Shown: positions 1 through 10,972 of the stretch, piece after piece
Layout: every line of letters starts with the position of its first letter
How positions within the stretch are numbered: position 1 is the first letter of the stretch
Assembly: GCA_038030265.1 (NCBI GenBank)
Contig: CM075939.1
Span: forward strand, 38,917,253-38,981,252
Direction: 5' to 3'
Length of the DNA stretch: 64,000 bases
Origin: Corythucha ciliata
Lineage: Eukaryota; Arthropoda; Insecta; Hemiptera; Tingidae
Notes under the pieces: generated by a model
Told to the model about the DNA's origin: nothing
Databases searched by the model: none
What the model saw: only the letters and a program-made list of their open reading frames with translations
Made by a program: the position numbers and the translations under genes

Positions 1-365
1 AACTGACGAATTAACTTTGATACCAACATCGTGTCCTGGATAATGTCGTTTTCTTTGTCAGAAACTGACACTCCAATAAAATGACTGCAACAAAAATGCG
101 AAATTTGTTTTCTTCAAATATAAAATGCATGTTTCAGCCCTGACACAGCAAAACTGCACGTACAAATAAGTGACTATTCCACTCCATCACTTTTCGTAAT
201 CATCATTTTTCAATATAGGCAATTTTCTGGATTCAATCAGATTTGGTAAAAAGAATGACTTGAAGGTGGGGCGATCGTCCTGGTGATCCCGCCATTTTAA
301 TTTTATAACTAATCGATTATACGACCTATCAATGTAATCGATACCTCAATTTTTAGCCGGGTTTC
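1..365. other. No gene recognised
   Basis: AT-rich sequence with no convincing coding, RNA or repeat signal. It lies downstream of the minus-strand receptor gene. Confidence 0.5.
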
Positions 366-712
366 GCATCCTCCAGTCCTGCCTCGCCTATACTTTTGCA
401 CATTTTGGCCGTATTTCTACGCCAATCCCGGGAATTTGAGAGTTTCATTTCGATCTCCAGGAAACTTTGCAGGAGCGTTAGATCTTACTTTTTCAAATTT
501 TAATCGAGAAATAACCGTGAAAAACCTTCGAACTGTGACGTAGGAAATTCGTCCTCTTCTGTCGCTTTATTTTGTAAAGCAAATTCTTAACGCTCCTGTA
601 GACTTGTCTTGGGATTAAAATGAGATTCTAAAATCTGGGATTGGCGTAGAAGTACGGCCAAAATGTATGTGCAAAAGTGTAGGTGGGGCACGACTGGGAG
701 GGGGTCGAGGAA
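366..712. mobile_element. Fold-back (MITE-like) element, copy 1
   Basis: Two arms of about 120 bp (366-485 and 588-705) are diverged inverted complements around a spacer of about 100 bp. The arms carry the block around gtatttctacgccaatccc and its complement. A related fold-back element occurs at 6960-7338, and both end near a ggggtcgaggaatca motif. No target-site duplication could be fixed. A non-autonomous hairpin element is the best reading. Confidence 0.6.
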
Positions 713-860
713 TCAAGTGTGAAACCTCCCCTTACGCGGACAACGATTAAAAAAAAAAAATGGACATTTCTTTTGGCGGAATGAGACCATCTCGTATTGA
801 ATATTACACTCCGGGAAATTAGTTTCGACTTAACTTTGCGATGATTTTGAGCTTGAATTG

Positions 861-950
861 ACGGGAAAAGTAAAACGTCAGTTGGCAACGCTAGGCTATA
901 GGTTTATGTGTATGCCTTTTGGTTTGAAAAATGCGCCTCCTCCTTCTCCA
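861..950 (+). pseudogene. Ty3/gypsy reverse transcriptase scrap
   Basis: The plus-strand reading contains GYRF followed by MPFGLKNAP, the conserved block of Ty3/gypsy-type reverse transcriptases just before the fingers/palm boundary. Homology stops within about 30 residues; the frame then runs into a low-complexity minisatellite. There is no catalytic YxDD box, LTR or other pol domain nearby. This is a short relic of an LTR retrotransposon with no function expected. Confidence 0.6.
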
Positions 951-1007
951 GGGAAAGTCAAGAAATATGGCGGAATGTACTGTGAATTAGACTTTGTAGT
1001 GGATGGG

Positions 1008-1330
1008 GTTATTTTGCTTTGGTTTGAAGTTTTGCTGTGGTTTTGTGGCTTTGCTGTGGTGTGGAGTTTTGCTGTGGTTTGGAGCTTTTCTGTGGTTTGG
1101 AGCTTTGATGTGGTGGAAGCTTTTCGCGGTTTACGGTGCTCTCGCTGGACCTTTGCTGTGATCGGAGCTTTGCTGTGGTTTGGAATTTCGCTGTGGTTTG
1201 AAGAATTTCTGGGGTTTGGAGCTTTGCTCTGGTTGTGGCTTTACTGAGGTTAGAACTTTTTGTGGCAGCTTCGTGTGCTTGGAGCTTTGCTATGGTTAGA
1301 GCTTTTAGTGCATTTTGTTGTTGGTGCTTT
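1008..1330 (+). repeat. 18-bp minisatellite
   Basis: Degenerate tandem repeat of roughly 18 bp with consensus gctgtggtttggagcttt, about 15 imperfect units. It produces an artificial Phe/Val/Trp-rich open frame on the plus strand, which I do not regard as a gene. Confidence 0.8.
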
Positions 1331-1429
1331 GGTGCGTTTGGGCCTCAAAACGAGTAATAATTCTGGATAAGCAATATCTCGAACGGGTTCAATAAGATTC
1401 AACCCCACGAAACAGCGAAAATAGCCTAA

Positions 1430-2110
1430 AAAGGATGAAAGAGCGAAAACCAGAAAAAAATCAGTTTTGAAAGAGCCAACCCTATAGAATTTATTTCTGA
1501 ACGACCGAAAAACCGTGAAATTTGGGTTTGAATGAGAATTCTTTGCTTAATTTTGTATGAAATATCAAAAATCCATGAATTTTGGTTTTGAATGTCCAAA
1601 ATTAGTTGTTCGATTAGCCAAACCTCCTTAGAAAGAGTCCAACCTAGAAGGTATGGTTTATTAAAAAGCTAAAATTAATTTAACTAGACAAATCGATTTT
1701 GAAAAAGCCACACGCCTGAAATTTGGTTTGAACGTCCCAGAATCATGAAACTCGGCTTTGAAAGAGTCGAAGTCACGAAATTTGCCTCTTGAGATTGCCA
1801 AAAACGTGAACTTGTATTTTTTAAATGAGCCGAACACCCTTGAAGTTGGTTTTTCTGAGAGCTAAATGGAACCAATATTTGAGGATCCAAACTGAGCCAA
1901 ACTCGTGGTGACATTTGGTTGTGGTTTGATTAAAACCCTGAAATTGGTTTTTGGGTGAGACAATCCTCCAAATGTTGGCTGTTCGTTTTGGTAAGGAGCT
2001 AAATCGACTAAATTGGTTCTCCTGAGAGAAATTCCGTAAAATTTGGTCGTGATACGAGTCCAAACCCGCGAATTAATGTTTTTTGTTTTTTAAAGAAACC
2101 GATTTTTGTT
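1430..2110. repeat. Degenerate tandem array, family C
   Basis: Imperfect units of about 35 bp built around ccgtgaaatttggttttgaa, alternating with gagcc/gatcc spacers. The units are so diverged that both strands show long spurious open frames. The motif resembles the family A units described further on and may share their origin. Confidence 0.6.
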
Positions 2111-2152
2111 TTTTCTATGAACGAAACCCTCGAAATTATTCCAATAAAATAG

Positions 2153-2200
2153 GGCGACGTCGCCCTTATTTTCTCCCAGTCGCCCATTAAATAGGTAAAA
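2153..2200. repeat. Second copy of the receptor IL3-exon edge
   Basis: A block of about 38 bp containing gggcgacgtcgccctta and ctcccagtcgcccattaa is almost identical to 4318-4357, the splice-acceptor-proximal edge of the receptor exon at 4079-4358. One T-run differs by one base. Either a repeat was exonised in the receptor or a piece of the exon was copied downstream. Confidence 0.75.
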
Positions 2201-3546
2201 GCAAGCCGAAAGGCGTCGTCCGACTGCGACTGCGTTTGAAGGCGGGCCGCGCTGTAATTTGTGCCTCCTAAGGAACTCAAATTGGAAAAAAACCAAGTGG
2301 CGCAGGAACACGTATGTGGTCAAACTTCAGATTTTGAGGGGGTTTGAGCGTGAGAAATCACTGTAGAAGGTGTTTGTCGTCTTCGTCCTGAGCAAGAGCG
2401 AATGCGCTGTGATAGATAGATGTACAGAGGGGTGACGGGGATGGTCAATGTTAGTGGAATTGATTAGAGATCGCGTATATCAGCCGCAGGGGACCTCCTG
2501 TGGTCGAATTCACCATTTTTAGGCTGACTTTTCGGGTTTTTGTCTCCAGCCTAACTTATCAAATTCCAAGTGCTGAATGTTCTGTTTTCTACTTGAATTG
2601 GCAGCTTCTGAGGGCAAAATTGTTTTTTACGCGCCACTTTGTCAATTTATAAAATAAAATCAAAACTTTTGGTAGCCAAATGTCTGTTTTTAAAGGCAAA
2701 ATGTCAAGTTTCTATAGTCAAGCAACCAGTTCCACTTTAAAGGGCTGATTTTATGGTTTCCGAGTCCAGGCTTGCTGGGTGGGTGGGTAGGGTACATTTG
2801 GGTCGTTTCCAAAGAAGAAGTGACCTGAATTCCCATCAATTACCAGTTTTTGGCTTGAAAAATCGCTATTTCGGTAAAGTGACGTGTAACACCCTGTTAT
2901 CTAAATGTTAAGTGTGTGAAAGAGGAGTGGAAGGAGGATATGAAATTGTATAAAAGGGCCTTGGGGGAAGAGATTTAATACAAAATTTTAACCAACCATT
3001 TTGGCATTAAAAATCAAACTAGCTTCTCAGGGCGTGATATGTAATAAACAGGTATAACAATAATATTTATATTAATATTTTTCTTATTTTTATACATTTT
3101 TTAAAGGATCGAACCGTCACGTGATTATCCTGGGGCTCATTAGGGTAATGACGCTTTGATTCTTTCCGTAATTTTCTTATTTTACAATTTTGCAGGACTC
3201 GGTTTAGGTAAGAAATTAATCCCCCGAAAAGTTTTAACGATGTGAGGATTATTGGGAAAGAGGGGAGGGGGGTAGATAAGACGCTGAACGCGATAATGTT
3301 TTTCCAACTATTGTATACTTCTACGGGTTTGGGTAAATTCTTTCGGCGGGGAAATATTTGTTCCGTCTTTTGGTGTATGTGGACGGGTGGGATTGAAATT
3401 TTAGGGTTTTGTTGGAGGTGAAGGGGCAGGTACAGTATTATATACAGTAATAGTGTCCCTTGACAGTTATAGTAATACTACTAATAATAATAATTATAAT
3501 AAAGAGGTAATAATAATAAATTCCTCTCTTATCTTTATGGTAATTT
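2201..3546. other. Receptor 3' flank, no gene recognised
   Basis: No coding signal. The sequence includes AT-rich stretches (3055-3110, 3470-3525), purine-rich runs and weak traces of the decayed family B tandem repeat (2500-2760). No canonical AATAAA on the minus strand was found just after the receptor stop, so the 3' UTR end is undetermined. Confidence 0.5.
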
Positions 3547-3773
3547 TTACCTCATTTTTCGTGGTCGCTTATGACTTACACCGCACAGCATTCTTTTAAA
3601 AGCCTGGCGAAATTCCGGACTGAAAATAGTGTAAATCACCGGGTTGAGCGTCGAATTAAAGTAGCCCAACCAGAGGAATAGCGAGGACAGGTAGTCGTTG
3701 ATGTAGCACGATTGACAGAGTGGCATGAGAAGGGCCATGATGAAAAATGGCAGCCAGCAGACGACAAAGGCTC
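3547..3773 (-). CDS. 5-HT1-type receptor, last exon (TM6-TM7, C-tail)
   Basis: Terminal coding exon of a class A biogenic-amine GPCR, a plasma-membrane Gi/o-type serotonin receptor by family knowledge. It opens two bases into a codon after an acceptor ending CAG and encodes AFVVCWLPFFIMALL (TM6 with the CWLPFF toggle motif), the extracellular CQSCY loop, FNSTLNPVIY (TM7 NPxxY) and FRQAFKRMLCG, the helix-8 segment with a palmitoylation-type Cys. The tail is short, as usual for 5-HT1 receptors, and stops at 3547-3549. The upstream intron (3774-3851, 78 bp) has GT-AG ends and phase 1. Joining to the previous exon restores KTLAIITG-AFVVCW without a gap. The exact subtype (5-HT1A versus 5-HT1B of insects) cannot be decided here. 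Confidence 0.95.
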
Positions 3774-3851
3774 CTGACGAAATAAAAAATACAAAAAATA
3801 GACAATAGGGTTTGGGGTTTACGCGGTGGGTGGGATGGGGAGGGGGGTCAC

Positions 3852-4011
3852 CGGTTATTATAGCGAGAGTTTTAGCGGCTTTCCGCTCTCTTTTCGCTTC
3901 GATAGACTCTTTCTTCCCTTCGCGTTTGTGATGGTGTTTGACGACAGTCGCTAGCACTGTTGTTGCCTTGCTGTTATTGACAATTTCAGCCGTTGATCGG
4001 TCGGGGCTAAC
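3852..4011 (-). CDS. 5-HT1-type receptor exon (end of IL3, start of TM6)
   Basis: 160-bp exon in the same gene. It begins in phase 0 with VSPDRSTAEIV and ends after one base of a Gly codon. It is rich in Lys and Arg and finishes with AKRERKAAKTLAIITG, the strongly conserved G-protein-coupling junction of IL3 with TM6. The 5' intron (4012-4078, about 67 bp) starts GTAAAC and ends TTGCAG; the 3' intron starts GTGACC. Acceptor placement is by frame and motif and could be off by a base. Both introns are unusually small, which suits the frame agreement across them. Confidence 0.88.
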
Positions 4012-4078
4012 CTGCAACTTTATTAATCCAAGGTTTTGCTTTGGGCATTGTTTAAAAGGACACAAAAAAAAAGTTTAC

Positions 4079-4358
4079 TTTAACGGCTTCGACGACGCCG
4101 TGATTTGTATCAATGGTGAATGCGGTTGTAGCACCGCCACCGCCACCACCTTCTCCATCGATGTTATTGCTCCCAGTGCCGTCGCTGTTCCCGCCTCCTC
4201 CTTCGTTCAACGCGGCTGAATTCGTGGCACTTTTACCACCACCCCCGTCGCCGCTGCCTCCTCCTCCGTCACTTCCTCCCTTCTCGGTGTCGCAATCGGC
4301 GAATGAGCCTTCGACGAGGGCGACGTCGCCCTTATTTTTCTCCCAGTCGCCCATTAAT
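4079..4358 (-). CDS. 5-HT1-type receptor exon (Gly-rich IL3)
   Basis: 280-bp exon predicted from splice phase. The preceding exon leaves two bases of an Arg codon, and here the acceptor AAG at 4359-4361 supplies one base and opens LMGDWEKNKGDVALVEGS. The exon ends in phase 0 at VVEAVK before GTAAAC. It encodes a low-complexity third intracellular loop with Gly runs, typical of the non-conserved centre of IL3 in arthropod amine receptors. Joining 4697 directly to 4011 would shift frame and hit a stop, so an exon like this is needed. The first 12-13 codons lie in a repeat also present at 2153-2200. The acceptor has a weak pyrimidine tract; transcript data could move its edge. Confidence 0.72.
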
Positions 4359-4696
4359 CTTATTTAATGAAAAAAAACAAAAAAACGAATTGATGTGAAA
4401 AAGTCAAAAGTTAGTTGTTTTGGTTTAGATCAAAACGGGTGGAGGGGAGGGACAGAAAAGAAAATTCGCAAGCTTTTTATGGCGGGAAACGTGAGACGAT
4501 TCTTGAGTACAGGAACCCGGGGGGCATTATAGAAAGTTTCTTTTTCAAGGAAAAAAAGTTCTAGAAGAAAGGAATTAATAAGATTTTAGAGGTCGAGAAA
4601 CTTTATCTTTGAATCTCTTCTTCCATCATCTCTTCAGAAAAAAAGGAGATGATGTAAAAAAAAAAAAAAAAAAAAAAAAATTATAAAAAAACTTAC

Positions 4697-5065
4697 CGTT
4701 TTTTCGAAAGGAACTTGAACCGTCCGGTTGACTTGAGTTTCGTTTCGCCGCTCATCTGACTCGGCTTCGTTCGTCGGCGACGAATGCGCTTACGAGCCGT
4801 CTGAAAGATTTTCCAGTACAGGACCAGGATGACGAGTAGAGGCACGTAGAATGTGGAACAGGTGGCGAAAATCTGATAGCCCAAATCTTGGGAGACGAGA
4901 CACCGTTGTTGAAGGTTGATACGGTCCAAATAGTCGGGGTCTTTCCAGCCGAATTGCGGTGCGAGTGAGACGACCAGAGCGACGGACCAGACGACGACAA
5001 TCATGGCAACGATTCGCGTTCCGTTGCGCGTGTGAATGTAGTCGACGTTTGTTACGGCCCAGTAC
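4697..5065 (-). CDS. 5-HT1-type receptor exon (TM4, EL2, TM5, start of IL3)
   Basis: 369-bp exon. It starts with the third base of the Arg of DRY: the acceptor CGCAG is followed by G-TAC-TGG, giving YWAVTNVDYIHTR, the IL2 signature of arthropod 5-HT1 receptors. Then come TM4 (IVAMIVVVWSVALVVSLAP), EL2 with FGWKDPDYL and the conserved CLVSQD disulfide Cys, TM5 (YQIFATCSTFYVPLLVI) and the basic IL3 start YWKIFQTARKRIRRRR. The donor CG-GTAAGT at 4696 is near consensus. The upstream partner exon is 31 kb away at 36297-36406 and ends exactly in GAC-AG before GTGAGT, so the junction gives Asp-Arg-Tyr in frame. Confidence 0.94.
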
Positions 5066-6129
5066 CTGCGTTTTTTTTTTTGTCAGAAAAAAAAAAAAAA
5101 ATCAAATCAGCATCTCATAACTTCCATTCGAAGAGTTAGTTTTCGCTCAATTCAATCTTCATTCATCCAGATAAGAACAAAATGGATCTGATCTCCCTCA
5201 ATTCATTAACATTTCAATTACTGACGAAAGGCAAGTCTTTTTTTTTCCAGCGAATTAAAATTGTAATTCTTCCAGGGCCTTTGATAACATTAGTTAGCAA
5301 AGATAGTTAATCAGATAGTTTCCCCCTTCCTGTTCAGATCGCTGATTAAAAACTTCTCCGCGATACCTTCCACCCGTCGCAACATTGTTTTAATTTATTC
5401 ATTTTTCCGTGAAAACTTATTTTCCGCTTGATTTATTGAAAATGATAACAGCGGGGTCGAGGAAGGGTGACTCTCGGTATTTATAGTAAAGACGAAACGG
5501 GGGAAATATAATTTATTACGGCTGTCAAAGGACGCTTGGAGGCATTTTTCGTATGCACATCGCGTTTAGATCATTATAAAGCCTCAAAGGGCCAAGAAGC
5601 ACATTCTAAAAAGATTTGTCCATAGTACTACGCATAATACTTCCATATTTCCGGGGTAATAAATAACAAACAAGCTTGAACCTCCGCGCTTTTTGTTTTC
5701 TGGCCACCACATCCTTATTTTGGGTGAAGGGGAGGGAGAGGAAATTCTACTTTGATGGAACAACGGGGCTTGACCAGGCGTTTACTCATAAATCATCATC
5801 GAGAGTTAATGGGAGGTGAATTCGTCTATCCAGACCCAGAGTGGTAACAATCGAAAGGCACGATAAGGAGGGGGGGGGATGGAATTACTTATTTCCGCTC
5901 GAACATTGTTCGAGATACAGATACAGATGGGAGTCGGTGTGGTGGGAGATTCAACAAAGTGTTTGGCTTTGTGATTTGGAGCTTCTGTCACCAATAAGCG
6001 GGCCATTTATTATTTAGGCGAATAATTCTTTTAAAAAAAGGTCGAATTCGACCGTCTACGCTTTTTGGAACTTGGGTTTGGCCCAGAAGGGGGGAGAGAG
6101 GGACTCGCCGCCGTTGCCACCAACATACA
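5066..6129. other. Intronic sequence, nothing recognised
   Basis: AT-rich single-copy-looking DNA with T- and A-runs close to the splice acceptor and a G10 run near 5869. No coding or RNA signal. Confidence 0.5.
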
Positions 6130-7668
6130 ACAATCACTGATCCTGAGAAGAGTATATAGAGATTTACGTGCGCTGTTGTTCTTTGGGAAAGTTCACAGCG
6201 AATGTTGACGAAAAGCGTTAATTCGCGTCAAAAATTGAGAATAAGTGTTTACCCCGCAAGAAAAGTGCCTCAGCTAAAATTTCAGTTCCTCCAGGCCATT
6301 TACGTCGTGAAAATTCGGAGACCGTGATTTTTCGCAGTATGAAGTTAGGCAACAACATGCAATACTCGAGAAACATTGCGGGTTTCCTTTCAGCGTTTAG
6401 TTCGGTTAGTAAAGCGCTGAGAGTCCGGTTTTGGTTTATTTTTTCATTCAAACTATTGGTGTTAATTATTACTAAACTTTTAACAATAAAATTGAGCGGA
6501 GTTAGGAGCTGCTCACCATAGGGGGGGGGTGGGATTAGGTAAAAGGGGGCAATCGAAGGAATAGGAGGATTATCAGAAAAGGACGTACCTCACGATTTCA
6601 ACCGATGCCGAGCAGAAGAACAGTTTTTGCGCTACATCCGGGGACAAGTGGTCTTTTTGGACGGCGGAGAGGACACCACAACTCAATCGCAGCCGGCTTT
6701 CTTTTTCGGTGGTTTTAAAAAGGTCGTCACGTGCACACGCGGTTACACGCGCAATCCGGTTACGTGCACCTGGCCACGCCCTTACCGGATGACTTAGCAC
6801 AGTGATGCCATCAAAGCTGTTGAAGGTACAACAGCAGAGCTAAGTTCAACATGGTTGACGAACTTCTCATTGGTAAAATACTCAAAATCAATAGGCTCAA
6901 TGAAAAAAAAACAACAAAAAAACAACCAAAACCGGACTCTTAGCTCTTAAGGGGGAGTTGCACGGGTGATTCCTCGACCCCCCTCCAATCATCCCTCGTC
7001 TACTTCTCGGCATACATTTTCTCGCCTTATTTCTGCACCAACCCTGGTTTTTAAGGACTCGTTTCAATCTTCAGGAAATTCCGCATATGCAGTTGTTTTC
7101 CTTTTTTTCAAATTTCATCCCAGAAGTTATTTTAAATTCGCCTTGAACTTTTACCTTGTAATTTCACGTTTTTTTTTCGACTGTTAACTAGTCGACTAGT
7201 TTTCGACTAAAACTACTGCATATGCGGAATTTCCTGAAGATTAAATCGAGTCCTTAAAAACCAGGATTGGTGCAGAAATAAAGCCAGAAAACGTATGCCG
7301 AGGGTGATTGAAGGGTGGGGGGTCGAGGAATCATCACTGCAGTTCAGAATCATCAACGCTGAAAGGAAACCCGCAATGTTTCTCAAGTATTGCGTGTTGT
7401 TGCCTAACTTCATACTGTGAAAAATCGCGATTTCCGAATTTTCACGGTGTAAGGGCCTGGACGAAATGGAAATTAGGGGCTTTTGTTTTGTCCCCCCCCC
7501 CCAATTTTTAGCTGAGATGCCTGGAGCTGAGGCACTTTTCACGCAGGCTAACACTAATTCTCAATTTTAGTCGCGAATTAACGCTTTTCCTCGACTTTTG
7601 CAGTGAACTTTCCCCAAGAACAGAGCACGCAAATCTCGATAAACTGCTCAGAATTAGTGGTGGTTGTA
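6130..7668. mobile_element. Large inverted-repeat element
   Basis: Left arm 6130-6405 and right arm about 7343-7668 are inverted complements. Shared blocks include atgaagttaggcaacaac, gaaacattgcgggtttcc and gggaaagttcac. The right arm has an extra ~50 bp including a C-run. The interior holds unrelated sequence plus a smaller fold-back element at 6960-7338. Parts of the arms (cgttaattcgcg, aaaattgagaat) look like family A repeat units. The element type is unknown; no transposase ORF. Confidence 0.6.
6960..7338. mobile_element. Fold-back (MITE-like) element, copy 2
   Basis: Arms 6960-7105 and 7215-7338 are inverted complements: attcctcgacccccc opposite ggggggtcgaggaat, and gaaattccgcatatgcag opposite its complement. 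The spacer contains a gactagt palindrome near 7190-7210. Related to the element at 366-712. Nested inside the larger inverted repeat. Confidence 0.68.
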
Positions 7669-8129
7669 CACGGGGTGGCAACTTGGGTGGATCCCTGGCC
7701 CGCTAGATTTCGTTATTTGGTTGATAGGGGTTGATGGGGGTAAGGATGGGGCTGTTGCAACACGTGAGTTTCATTATAAATCTGTCAGCCAGCAATTTCC
7801 ATCTAGATTCTACTGGGATCTCTCCGGCATCACAAATCGTATTATCCACAGCATTGGCGTGCCCATGGGGATGGTTTTGGGGGTCAGAACCCCTCCCAGA
7901 GTACTTCAGCTTTACGTAGTTTAGAAATACCAAAAAATTGATAAATTAAAATAAAACAAGTATAAAAACGTATAACAACAAAAACAAACAACAAAAACAA
8001 ACAAACAACAAAAACTGGATTTGTTTGGCCCTAAAAGATCGCTATTTCTTAGCCATAAAAACTCATTTCTAAAAATTCCTGTTCGTCGCCGTAAAAACTG
8101 AAATATCGTGATTCCTGCCATGAAAATGG
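7669..8129. other. No gene recognised
   Basis: Short spurious frames on both strands; ends in an (AACA)n-rich stretch near 7970-8015. Confidence 0.5.
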
Positions 8130-8808
8130 CTAAATCGACCTTTCAAGGGCCAACAATGACCAAACTGACAATTTTGCGCCTTGACATGACCCTTTGCGCC
8201 TTCTGAAGATTCTCGCCTTTAAAAATAATAGCTCAACTGACTATATTTTTTTTCGCGATAAGAATATGCGCTCTGTTCATTGCCTATAAAAAGGTGATTC
8301 CTGCCGCTGAAAATGGCAAAATCGACCATTCGCACGCCGAAATTGACCAAACTAACAGTTTTCACCTTGACTTGACGTACTAATCACGCCCTAAAAATGG
8401 CCTAAGTGAGCATTCAAGCCACAAAATGGGTAAAACTGACTCTATGTGCCCTAGAAAAAGCTAAACTGACAGTTTGCGCTTTTAAAATACCTAAAAGACA
8501 TTTCCTCTTTCTTGCCCTGAAAACGGCCAAACTGACAATTCACGCCTGGAAAATGGCTAAATTGGCAATTCGTTTCGGGAAAATATCACACTGACTATTC
8601 ACGCCCTATAAATTGCCACACTGACAGTTGACTCCATAAAAATGTCCGAACTGGCTATTCAGGACTTGAAATCGACAAAAATGACTCTAAAATGTGGCCT
8701 ATAAATAGTTAAAACCTACGATTCACGCGTTGAAAAGGCTTAAACAGATGATTCCTGTCCTGAAAATGGCAAAACCCACTATTGGCCCCGCAAAGATTCA
8801 CCTCAGTG
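8130..8808 (+). repeat. Degenerate ~30-bp tandem array, family B
   Basis: About 18-20 imperfect units of the type ttcacgccctaaaaatggc followed by caaactgact. The right end is a unique block, ttggccccgcaaagatt, which is the inverted complement of the left end of the array at 13120. The block therefore behaves as a terminal inverted repeat of an element containing the array. Confidence 0.7.
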
Positions 8809-8984
8809 CAACTGGCGGACTTTTTGCGAACTGACGTAAGGTAGACAGTGGACGTTGCGGGACGAGCGGGGTGCTTCAACAAAACTCGAATAAAATAATT
8901 GCAATGGTTACTACATGAGTACATGATTCAATAGTTGGAGTGTAGTGAAGCCATAGTGAAGCCACACACAACGACAAGCACGTG
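8809..8984. other. Short unique spacer
   Basis: Single-copy-looking DNA between array B and the first TIR element. Confidence 0.4.
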
Positions 8985-8993
8985 CGTTATAAC

Positions 8994-9739
8994 CAAGGTA
9001 TTTAGACTACAGAGGTATGCTCGTATCTAGGGGCTACCCCTTGGCAACCGTTACGTCACCCGGGTTAGACTTGAGATGAGGTGAGAGGTTCTTATAAAAT
9101 TGTGATGTTATCGCACTCGTGGGCCCTTTCTGTCACTGTGTTTTTCAGTCTTGCTTGGTTTGTTTTTGCCTTGTTCATCACATTCACCCAGCCTACTATA
9201 TTTGCATAGCTTTGTTATAGCCTATTTTTAATAATATAGTGATTGTTTTACCCGAAACCAGACTACTGTTAGGAATTTCTTTGGATTTACATCTCTCGTA
9301 TCGGTGGGGTAAGTAATTCAAAGTGTTGAATTATTATTTCATTGTTTAATTGTAAGGAAGCATACCTTGCAATTATAATACTCCCACACCTATTTTATGA
9401 CCGAAAGTCATGTTCATATTTCATTGATCGGGCGCATGAAAGCTCGTTCCAGCCGCTACTTTTTTTGTAAACTTGTTCCTAACTATTTTTAACGTAAAGT
9501 CATTCCGTGTAAAGTCGTTCCGCTCACGTGTCGAGGCCTGTTCCCCAAGTTTTAGCAGTGATTCCAGTCACTTACAAATGTAAAACTTGGATTTCTTCCT
9601 GGTAACGAATACTGACGGTGATATTTTAATGAAATACCTACCGTCTGATTTAAATGGATCTAACCCCATGACGTCATTGTGCGAATGATTATGATTGGCT
9701 AAAAAGTTAGGAGCATACCTCTGTAGTCTATATACCTTG
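8994..9739. mobile_element. Non-autonomous TIR element 1 (746 bp)
   Basis: Begins CAAGGTATTTAGACTACAGAG and ends with the inverted complement (CTGTAGTCTATATACCTTG). TIRs are about 30 bp and continue into gtatgctcgta. Flanked by CGTTATAAC on the left (8985-8993) and the right (9740-9748), a perfect 9-bp (or 8-bp palindromic GTTATAAC) target-site duplication. A subterminal block ccatgacgtcat near 9666 is shared with element 2. No transposase. The superfamily is uncertain; 8-9 bp fits hAT, P or Mutator. Confidence 0.82.
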
Positions 9740-9748
9740 CGTTATAAC

Positions 9749-10972
9749 CAAGGTAAATAGACTTACAGAGGTATGCTCGTAACTAAGGAAATTTTTGTCA
9801 AAATTGACGTCACGGGAGTAAAAAAAATAATGAGGGACCAAACTTCACATATGAAGCTTCCCCTCCCACGGTACCACCCTTGGAATTTCTTTGTAGATAT
9901 GTTGTAGATAAAGCAAAAAATAAATGAAAAGTCAAAATAAATGGCTGAAACTTTTTTTAAAAGCGATATAATTTGGCAGAGTTGTTCCTTAGACCTTATG
10001 CATCGTTTTAAGGCCCAGTTAATTGACATGTACCACGTGAAGCCCCGTGTATTCAGTACAGACAGCACTCGGCGCAGTGACGGTCGAGTTTATTATGTGA
10101 ATCAGTGAGAAACGCCAAGTAAACTTCATGAGGGAGGAAGGAAGGGCTTTCCTGCTGCACGGGACAATCACGCTCACGAGCATTTCTCAGATAGGTTGGA
10201 CAATGAAGCTGAAGTTTAAGTGTTTCCAGTATTAATGGTGACCTTCGACCAGAATCCCGGCCTCGAACCTAGCCGTATTCAATCACTGTCGATATCGAGG
10301 AATTTGTTTGCCTCATCTGGGGCCTTAGTACAAACTCGTGCGAAAATGCCGCTAGACGTGATTGCTTTGGCGGGATAATGTTATTTCTTATGCGGCGTCC
10401 TTCTATCCCGCATGCGGCTTTTTCCCCGACCGTTCATACTAAGGCCCCTGGTCGCATACTCAGGATGGAGTAGGGGCGATTCACACCCTCACCATACGAG
10501 CGTATTGGTCGATGTGCGGTTTGTTGTACAAACACCACCGAGAACCCAAGCCGGGGATACGAAGCCAAGTGTTTCGGGGTGCTTATATTATTGTTAATTG
10601 GAATGGTGGCTGATGAGTGTCATGAAAACTCATTGTTTTACGAGAACATTGCTAAACTTAGCTCTATCTTAAAAGAATTTCTAAAAGTTTCACAACTGAG
10701 ATGATACCCTGCACCTGCAGCAGTTTTCTTTGCTCCAACCATTACACTTAGGGGCCCTGCAATCACTTCTTTCACAGGAACATTGTCCTGCAGGCAATAA
10801 TGCGTAGTTCTCCCGATTTAAAAAGTGGCCCCCGAAATGTAGATAATTTTGTTTTATTGGAAAAAGTCCCACCTGTTAATTTTTTAAAAATTTGTCATCC
10901 CATGACGTCATGGCACAAACAATAATAATTGGTTGAAAATTAAGAGCATACCTCTTTAGTCTATTTACCTTG
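9749..10972. mobile_element. Non-autonomous TIR element 2 (1224 bp)
   Basis: Same TIR family as element 1: starts CAAGGTAAATAGACTTACAG and ends CTTTAGTCTATTTACCTTG. It begins immediately after the CGTTATAAC that closes element 1 and is followed by CGTTATTAC (10973-10981), one base different. The right subterminal region repeats the ccatgacgtcat and attggttgaaaa blocks of element 1, while the middle is unrelated. No coding capacity recognised. Confidence 0.8.

Noticed and set aside
858..1247. 129-codon frame as a protein gene
   Set aside because: Only the first 30 codons resemble anything (a retrotransposon scrap); the rest is an 18-bp minisatellite translated.
6573..6800. 75-codon minus-strand frame with CpG-rich stretch as a gene or promoter
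   Set aside because: No motif or promoter elements; it is only a slightly GC-richer interior of the inverted-repeat element.
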